Shown here: piece after piece, positions 62,912 to 64,000 of the stretch
Layout of the letters: each line of letters begins with the position of its first letter
Numbering within the stretch: the first letter of the stretch is position 1
Assembly (NCBI RefSeq): GCF_000196115.1
Contig: NC_005027.1
Span: 4,526,001 to 4,590,000, forward strand
Reading direction: 5' to 3'
Origin: Rhodopirellula baltica SH 1
Lineage (GTDB): Bacteria; Planctomycetota; Planctomycetia; Pirellulales; Pirellulaceae
DNA length: 64,000 bases
Program-made: the position numbers and the translations under genes
The notes under the pieces: generated by a model
Told to the model about the DNA's origin: nothing
Database searches by the model: none
The model's input: the letters and a program-made list of their open reading frames with translations, nothing else

Positions 62912-64000
62912 ATGCCGTCCCCTATTTGTCGCATGCCTGATTCCCGCTGGACGTCATGCGTCCCGATCCTCGCCAGCCTCTGGTGCATCGGATTGCTGAG
63001 CGTCTTGGCCGGTTGCTCGCAAGAAGCACCGATCATCACGTACCAGGTTCCAACGAAGATGCCCGCGGTTTTGGCCGCCGAAGACACTCGCACGATCGCT
63101 GCGATTTTGCCGCAAAAGGACCAAGCTTGGTTCTTCAAAATCATGGGTCGCAAATCAGCGGTCGATTCGATCGATGACACCTTCCATGAGTTTGTTGAAA
63201 ACATCGAATTCGAAGACGGCAAACCCAATTTGGATTCAGTTCCTTCGGACTGGCGAAAAGGTGCGGACCGAACGATGCGGTTCGCCTCCTACGACATCAA
63301 CACGCCTGTTCAGCAACTCGACCTCAGCGTTTCACAACTTTCCCGAATGGACGACTGGTCCGAATTCGTCGTCATGAACGTCAACCGATGGCGTAAACAG
63401 GTCGGACTTTCTGACAGCAAAGAAGAATGGGCCTCCGCCGAGACCATGACTTGGTCGGGATCGGACGAGTTCGCCGACGCTCCCGCGATTTGGGTGGATG
63501 TCACGGGTCGTCCCACCGATTCAGGGCCACCAATGATGGCAGGCGGAGCACCATTTGCCTCGATGGCTGGCGGTCCCAAGACGAGTAGTACCGCCCCTGC
63601 GGCGTCTGACCCTCACGCCGGCTTGCCACGCGATGCACAGGAGGCGATTGAACAAGCCAAGGCCAGTGGCAAATCGATGCCAGCGCCAAAAGAGAGGGCC
63701 TTCCCAAAGGCATCCGACAGCGACGACGCCCCCAAGTCGGACCCCGCCCTCGACTTCGATCGTCCTGAAGGATGGCGTGACGGACGAATGAGCATGATGC
63801 GGATGGCGGCGTTCAATGCAGGCCCCGAAGAATCCTCCGCCGAGATCACAGTCATCACCGCCGGTGGCGATTTGCGAGGCAACGTGGCTCGTTGGATGGG
63901 ACAAGTCGAGGGCGGCCAACCCGACGACGCCGATGTCGACGAAGCTCTCGAATCCGCCGAAAAACTGACCGTTGCCGGACGCGAAGCCCAACGGTTTATT
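62912..64000 (+). CDS. lipoprotein of unknown function, cut by window end
   Basis: An open frame runs from the ATG at 62912 (MPSPICRMPDSRW; 62933 is an alternative) to the end of the window without a stop, 363 residues so far. A hydrophobic leader (ILASLWCIGLLSVLAGC) ends in a lipobox. The mature part contains TRTIAAILPQKDQAWFFKIM, a Gly/Pro/Ala-rich spacer, then LDFDRPEGWRDGRMSMMRMA and AEITVITAGGDLRGNVARWM. This pattern (lipoprotein with a tail of predicted strands) is common in planctomycetes. Function is unknown. Confidence 0.75.
   Translation, partial: MPSPICRMPDSRWTSCVPILASLWCIGLLSVLAGCSQEAPIITYQVPTKMPAVLAAEDTRTIAAILPQKDQAWFFKIMGRKSAVDSIDDTFHEFVENIEFEDGKPNLDSVPSDWRKGADRTMRFASYDINTPVQQLDLSVSQLSRMDDWSEFVVMNVNRWRKQVGLSDSKEEWASAETMTWSGSDEFADAPAIWVDVTGRPTDSGPPMMAGGAPFASMAGGPKTSSTAPAASDPHAGLPRDAQEAIEQAKASGKSMPAPKERAFPKASDSDDAPKSDPALDFDRPEGWRDGRMSMMRMAAFNAGPEESSAEITVITAGGDLRGNVARWMGQVEGGQPDDADVDEALESAEKLTVAGREAQRFI

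Noticed and set aside
1-64000. tRNA, rRNA, CRISPR, prophage or transposase genes
   Set aside because: I scanned the gaps for tRNA T-loop signatures, repeat-spacer arrays and transposase motifs and saw none. The repeats here are palindromic and irregularly spaced.

Overview
The window looks like chromosomal DNA of a marine-type planctomycete, most likely Rhodopirellula or a close relative in the Pirellulaceae. The evidence is a DUF1559 protein with a prepilin-type leader, two sulfatases and a sialidase-like secreted enzyme, an ECF sigma factor overlapping a Ser/Thr kinase with an N-terminal zinc finger, medium-high GC, few clear Shine-Dalgarno sequences, and many short palindromic repeats between genes. 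I found no rRNA, tRNA, CRISPR array, transposase or phage gene, so this is a core-type region with repeat-rich intergenic islands. The genus is inferred from gene content, not from a database match.

Layout. 1-2.9 kb: end of an unknown gene, phosphatidylserine decarboxylase, and a YCII protein coupled to an ECF sigma factor with a long C-terminal extension. 3-6.9 kb (minus): BON-domain secreted protein, small zinc-ribbon protein, ECF sigma factor, prepilin peptidase-like membrane protein. 6.9-8.4 kb: class II photolyase. 8.4-11.1 kb: repeat islands around a sialidase-like gene. 11.1-14.4 kb (minus): beta-propeller protein and homoserine dehydrogenase; upstream of the latter are two tandem intrinsic terminators that suggest a small RNA or attenuator. 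15-16.9 kb: small protein plus a phospholipase C-like/DUF4332 fusion. 16.9-20.2 kb (minus): TolC-like lipoprotein and an unknown protein. 20.2-24.7 kb: rRNA methyltransferase, adenylate-forming enzyme, DUF1559 protein, small lipoprotein. 24.9-31 kb: TatC with a long extra loop, DJ-1/PfpI protein, lipoprotein, GNAT and M42 aminopeptidase, and a eukaryote-type UMP-CMP kinase with an extra N-terminal domain. 31-38.4 kb: AlaS; M24 peptidase, AccB and AccC; NAD-dependent epimerase. 38.5-42.3 kb: sigma/kinase/coiled-coil cassette. 42.3-49.2 kb (minus): secreted protein, GT87-like membrane protein with phosphoglycerate mutase, truncated haemoglobin and sugar isomerase-like protein, and a large disordered Arg/Ser/Asp-rich protein. 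49.7-51.1 kb (minus): agmatine deiminase-like enzyme and a small basic protein. 51.4-55 kb: hpf, ptsN, ptsH and ptsI. 54.9-62.5 kb: TIGR03936-like protein, RNase E/G, two sulfatases, FdhF/YdeP oxidoreductase. 62.9 kb to the end: a lipoprotein cut by the window edge.

How the genes fit together. Several sets look co-transcribed from overlapping or tightly spaced ends: YCII plus sigma factor; the 15-kb pair; methyltransferase plus AMP ligase; GNAT plus M42; M24-accB-accC; sigma-kinase-coiled-coil; gpmI plus the GT87-like gene; sugar isomerase-like gene plus haemoglobin; TIGR03936-rne-sulfatase. The hpf-ptsN-ptsH-ptsI set has all the phosphorelay parts but no sugar permease in the window, which suggests a regulatory PTS. 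The items most worth following are the two-domain UMP-CMP kinase, the structured region upstream of hom, the palindromic repeat families, the noncanonical sulfatase, the phospholipase-DUF4332 fusion and the SR/RG-like protein.
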